From TMED-70 sp036164085 (lineage in GTDB: Bacteria > Chloroflexota > Dehalococcoidia > Lucifugimonadales > Lucifugimonadaceae), in NCBI GenBank assembly GCA_036164085.1, contig JAYZJV010000061.1, forward strand, positions 1 to 18,376: 18,376 nucleotides of DNA. The letters run 5' to 3'. Each line of letters opens with the position of its first letter. Position 1 is the first letter of the stretch. The notes under the pieces were generated by a model, which was not told the DNA's origin, ran no database searches, and saw only the letters and a list, made by a program, of their open reading frames with translations. Of the stretch, positions 16,386 through 18,376 are shown one piece after another. The position numbers and the translations under genes were made by a program.

Positions 16386-16389
16386 CTCC
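16386..16389 (-). promoter_or_regulatory. ilvB ribosome binding site
   Basis: GGAG on the minus strand sits 6 nt before ATG 16379 and downstream of the T-box terminator U-tract. It decides the ilvB start in favour of 16379 over the in-frame ATGs at 16391 and 16418. Confidence 0.75.
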
Positions 16390-16397
16390 ATTTTTAC

Positions 16398-16429
16398 AAA
16401 AAAAAACTCGTCCTTCAAATAAGGACGAG
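16398..16429 (-). terminator. T-box attenuator (intrinsic terminator)
   Basis: On the minus strand a perfect 9-bp stem (CTCGTCCTT pairing with AAGGACGAG, 16429-16407, loop ATTTG) is followed by nine T residues (16406-16398). The 5' arm (CGTCCTT) is complementary to the AAGG at the start of the T-box sequence, so it is mutually exclusive with the antiterminator. Control is therefore by transcription attenuation rather than translation. Confidence 0.93.
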
Positions 16430-16615
16430 ATAACCCGCGGTACCACCTTTATTGCATACAATTATGCCACTTCTTTTTTCTGTTTCGTAGAAAAACGTTT
16501 TCTCCTAATTAGATTCAGAGAAACCACTTCTAGGCGAGTTCATTAATTATTTTTATTGATTTACAGCTTACATCAATTCTCTTAGAAAAATAATTAACTA
16601 CTACTCCTATTCTTC
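16398..16615 (-). promoter_or_regulatory. T-box riboswitch, leucine-type, leader of the ilv-leu operon
   Basis: The T-box core AAAGGTGGTACCGCGG is at 16450-16435. Its UGGU bulge (16445-16442) is complementary to the ACCA end of an uncharged tRNA with discriminator A, as in tRNA-Leu. Stem I is about 16609-16531. The basal pair UAGG/CCUA flanks an internal loop with AGUAGUAG on one side and UGAACUCG on the other. A perfect 12-bp helix (16597-16586 with 16554-16543) leads to an AGAGA bulge (16582-16578) and a terminal hairpin whose loop has GCUG (GNUG type). The specifier triplet in the loop's 3' strand reads CUC (16538-16536), a leucine codon, followed by the usual purine. Two further stems follow (UUUCUC/GAGAAA and UUUUUCU/AGAAAAA). 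When uncharged tRNA-Leu binds, the antiterminator should form and the whole operon be read. Confidence 0.93.
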
Positions 16616-16626
16616 GTGTTGATTCT

Positions 16627-16655
16627 ATTATATAACTATATAGACTAAATAGCTA
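16627..16655 (-). promoter_or_regulatory. Promoter of the T-box ilv-leu operon
   Basis: A perfect TATAAT (16632-16627) lies about 18 nt upstream of the base of T-box Stem I, giving a predicted start near 16620. With a 17-bp spacer the -35 position is TAGCTA (16655-16650), which matches the consensus poorly (3 of 6). The -10 call is good and the -35 is weak. Confidence 0.55.
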
Positions 16656-16670
16656 TTAAACTGCTTTTTT

Positions 16671-17558
16671 ATGGAAATAATTAAATCAAAAGATATCAAT
16701 AAATTACAAATTTTAGATTTATATACATTTTTAAATAAATTGCCTAATCATGGGTTTAAAGATTTTTCTAAAGATAAGAAAAATTTTGAAATAGAAATTG
16801 TAAATTTAATAAAAGATAAAAGATATAGGTTTTTTTTAGAATATAAAAAAAACCAAATTATAAACTATTTTCTTATCAAAAATGAAGATTCATTAAATAG
16901 ATCTATCATAATGACTTATGATTATAAAAAAACAATAATTCATATAAATGAAATAAAAAAATTCACTAAATTGAATTCCTTAGAAATAGGAATTAGAGAT
17001 TCTGAAAAAAATCAAATTAAAGAATTTTCTTTTTTTGAAAAAACCCATACATATGAATTTATGAAATTGGAATCAAAGAAATTTTCCAAAATCTTAATAA
17101 CTGATAAAAAAGATTTTTATATAGAAGTTATAAATCATAAAACTCATTATAAAAATCTTATGGAAATTCAAAATGATTGTTTCGCAGATCATCATGGATT
17201 TGAATCAAATTCATTATCTGACTTTAAATCTGAAATAAAAAATCTTGAAAAAAATCAAATTAAATCTTTTTTTCAGGTTTCAAAAAATTTAGAAGATGAA
17301 TGGATCGGGTATTCATGGACACATCATAATCTTATAAATAATGATGGTAGATTATCTATGTGTGGAATAAAAAAACAATTTAGAAATAAAGGTTTAGCTA
17401 GAAAATTAATAATTTCTGCAATAAATAATTTGTTGGCAAAAAAATGTACTCAAATTTATTTAGAAGTAGATAGTAATAATATTCCAGCTAAAAAGATTTA
17501 TAAAGAAATTGGTTTTGAGGTTTATAGTAAATTAATCTGGTACAAAATAATTCTCTAA
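16671..17558 (+). CDS. Tandem-GNAT N-acetyltransferase
   Basis: A 295-residue protein. The C-terminal half is a clear GNAT domain: EWIGYSWT, then the acetyl-CoA pyrophosphate loop with R238-N-K-G241-L-A243 (KKQFRNKGLARKLI), and the closing LEVDSNNIPAKKIYKEIGFEV. The N-terminal half (about 1-135) looks like a degenerate GNAT fold without an acetyl-CoA loop. CFADHHGF at 170-177 opens the second unit. This two-domain layout and length resemble mycothiol synthase (MshD) and related tandem GNATs common in Chloroflexi and Actinobacteria; the substrate is not known. No Shine-Dalgarno precedes the ATG. It is divergent from the T-box operon, whose -10 lies 39 bp upstream. It ends 1 bp from a convergent GT4 glycosyltransferase. 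The gene is very rich in Lys, Asn and Ile even by local standards. Confidence 0.75.
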   Translation: MEIIKSKDINKLQILDLYTFLNKLPNHGFKDFSKDKKNFEIEIVNLIKDKRYRFFLEYKKNQIINYFLIKNEDSLNRSIIMTYDYKKTIIHINEIKKFTKLNSLEIGIRDSEKNQIKEFSFFEKTHTYEFMKLESKKFSKILITDKKDFYIEVINHKTHYKNLMEIQNDCFADHHGFESNSLSDFKSEIKNLEKNQIKSFFQVSKNLEDEWIGYSWTHHNLINNDGRLSMCGIKKQFRNKGLARKLIISAINNLLAKKCTQIYLEVDSNNIPAKKIYKEIGFEVYSKLIWYKIIL

Positions 17559-17559
17559 A

Positions 17560-18376
17560 TCAATCAAAAAACTTGTATAAATTTTTGAAAACTTTCTCCC
17601 ATTCAAAGCTTTCAATTTTTTTATAATACTTTTTATCAAAATCAATTTTAGTTTCACCATTAAAAAAATTAATTATATTTTTTGCAAAAGCTTCTGGTTG
17701 TATATTATTTGTTACAATACCTGTCTTATTTTCTTCAATAAAATCTTTCATTCTACCTGTATTGGATACTATTACTGGGGTCTTTGAAGCAAGTGCCTCT
17801 AAGCAAACCATTCCAAAAGTTTCTGATCTTGAAGGAATAATAACTAAATTTGAAGAGTTGTAATAATTTCTAAGTTTATCTTGTGACACAGACCCAAACC
17901 AAATAATTTTATTTGAATATTTATTCCCTATAAGTTCTTTTTGTATTTTTTTTTGACTATCTGATCCTATATCGCCTCCAACTATACCTAAATTTATTGA
18001 AGTTATAACTTTCTCCACTTTTTTAAAAGTATTTATAGCGATATCTAATCCCTTTAAATAATCATTTCTTCCTACAAAAAGTAATAATTTCTTAGAATCA
18101 TTTTTAAAATTAATTCTTTTTCTTGCGTCAATTATATTTTCATGAAAGAAATATTTCCTATTAAACCCAGGTGTTGAATTAATTATTTTATGAGATGGTA
18201 ATTTATATTTTTTTTCCAATATTGTTTTCTCTAATTCAGAAAAAGATAACGTATAATCAAAAAAATCTAGGATAGATTTTTCAACATCTATTCTTTTAAA
18301 ATCAATCAAATAATCATTTGTGTGTTCTTTTTTTAAATATTCCAATGTATGAGATACATTTATTTTCAATAAATCA
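17560..18376 (-). CDS. GT4-family glycosyltransferase, cut by right edge
   Basis: At least 272 codons are visible and the frame is open to the edge with no upstream stop, so the N-terminal part of the acceptor-binding Rossmann domain is missing (GT4 enzymes are usually about 400 residues). The visible part begins with a HTLEYLKKEH region, as in GT4 enzymes of the MshA/sucrose-phosphate type. It continues with STPGFNRKYF, then the donor-binding domain FVGRNDYLKGLDIAI. The EX7E signature is SETFGMVCLE, with PVIVSNTGRMKDFI after it. It is a retaining GT-B sugar transferase, cytosolic or membrane-associated. A TTG at 18369 is a possible but improbable start. Acceptor and sugar are unknown; an MshA-like role is only a possibility raised by the neighbouring MshD-like GNAT. 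Confidence 0.88.
   Translation of the reverse strand, partial: DLLKINVSHTLEYLKKEHTNDYLIDFKRIDVEKSILDFFDYTLSFSELEKTILEKKYKLPSHKIINSTPGFNRKYFFHENIIDARKRINFKNDSKKLLLFVGRNDYLKGLDIAINTFKKVEKVITSINLGIVGGDIGSDSQKKIQKELIGNKYSNKIIWFGSVSQDKLRNYYNSSNLVIIPSRSETFGMVCLEALASKTPVIVSNTGRMKDFIEENKTGIVTNNIQPEAFAKNIINFFNGETKIDFDKKYYKKIESFEWEKVFKNLYKFFD

Noticed and set aside
16380..16418. Upstream 13-residue extension of IlvB (start at 16418, hydrophobic FFFV segment)
   Set aside because: It begins within the T-box terminator stem and reads through the U-tract. GGAG six bases before ATG 16379 and family length support the shorter protein.
16435..16450. CCGCGG-containing palindrome as a protein operator site
   Set aside because: It is the conserved T-box core, fully explained by the antiterminator structure and UGGU bulge.

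Overview
This is an AT-rich bacterial window (A/T-dominated throughout, lysine/asparagine/isoleucine-rich proteins). It carries a branched-chain amino acid operon plus flanking accessory genes. Three features together suggest Chloroflexota, probably a streamlined marine SAR202/Dehalococcoidia-like lineage: (i) a DUF3090 gene coupled to an SCO1664-type gene, a pair known essentially from Actinobacteria and Chloroflexi; (ii) a T-box leader with transcription-attenuation architecture; (iii) the order ilvB-ilvN-ilvC-leuA-leuC-leuD-leuB with a nearby cimA, plus an S45 acylase and an enolase-superfamily dehydratase. The LeuA, LeuD and CimA types fit Chloroflexota better than low-GC Actinobacteria. 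The taxonomy is inference.

Left part (1-4903). A minus-strand pair reads off the left edge: DUF3090, followed by a truncated SCO1664-family kinase-like gene that overlaps it by 8 nt. Divergent from this pair is cimA (citramalate synthase). cimA ends tail-to-tail, with a 17-nt overlap, against a minus-strand JAMM (M67) metallopeptidase. The JAMM gene is divergent, across only 24 bp, from a plus-strand pair: an MhpD/FAH-type hydratase and an enolase-superfamily sugar-acid dehydratase-like protein.

Centre (4900-16632, minus strand). One long operon runs leftward from a -10 box near 16630. It starts with a T-box riboswitch (Leu specifier CUC, UGGU acceptor-binding bulge, intrinsic terminator). 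The genes then follow as ilvB, ilvN, ilvC, leuA, leuC, a six-helix membrane protein of uncertain function, leuD, leuB and, 4 bp after leuB, an S45 penicillin-acylase-family Ntn hydrolase. LeuA, LeuCD and LeuB make 2-ketoisocaproate. CimA can feed the same LeuCD and LeuB enzymes to make 2-oxobutyrate, which IlvBN and IlvC then carry toward isoleucine. IlvD, a branched-chain aminotransferase and IlvA are not in the window. The two intruders in the operon, the membrane protein between the two isopropylmalate isomerase subunits and the acylase at the end, are its most unusual features.

Right part (16671-18376). A tandem-GNAT acetyltransferase is divergent from the T-box operon. It ends 1 bp from a convergent GT4 glycosyltransferase that is cut by the right edge. 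No tRNA, rRNA, CRISPR array, insertion sequence or phage gene was seen, and no gene-free stretch exceeds 300 bp. The largest gap (16380-16670) is the T-box leader and its promoter.
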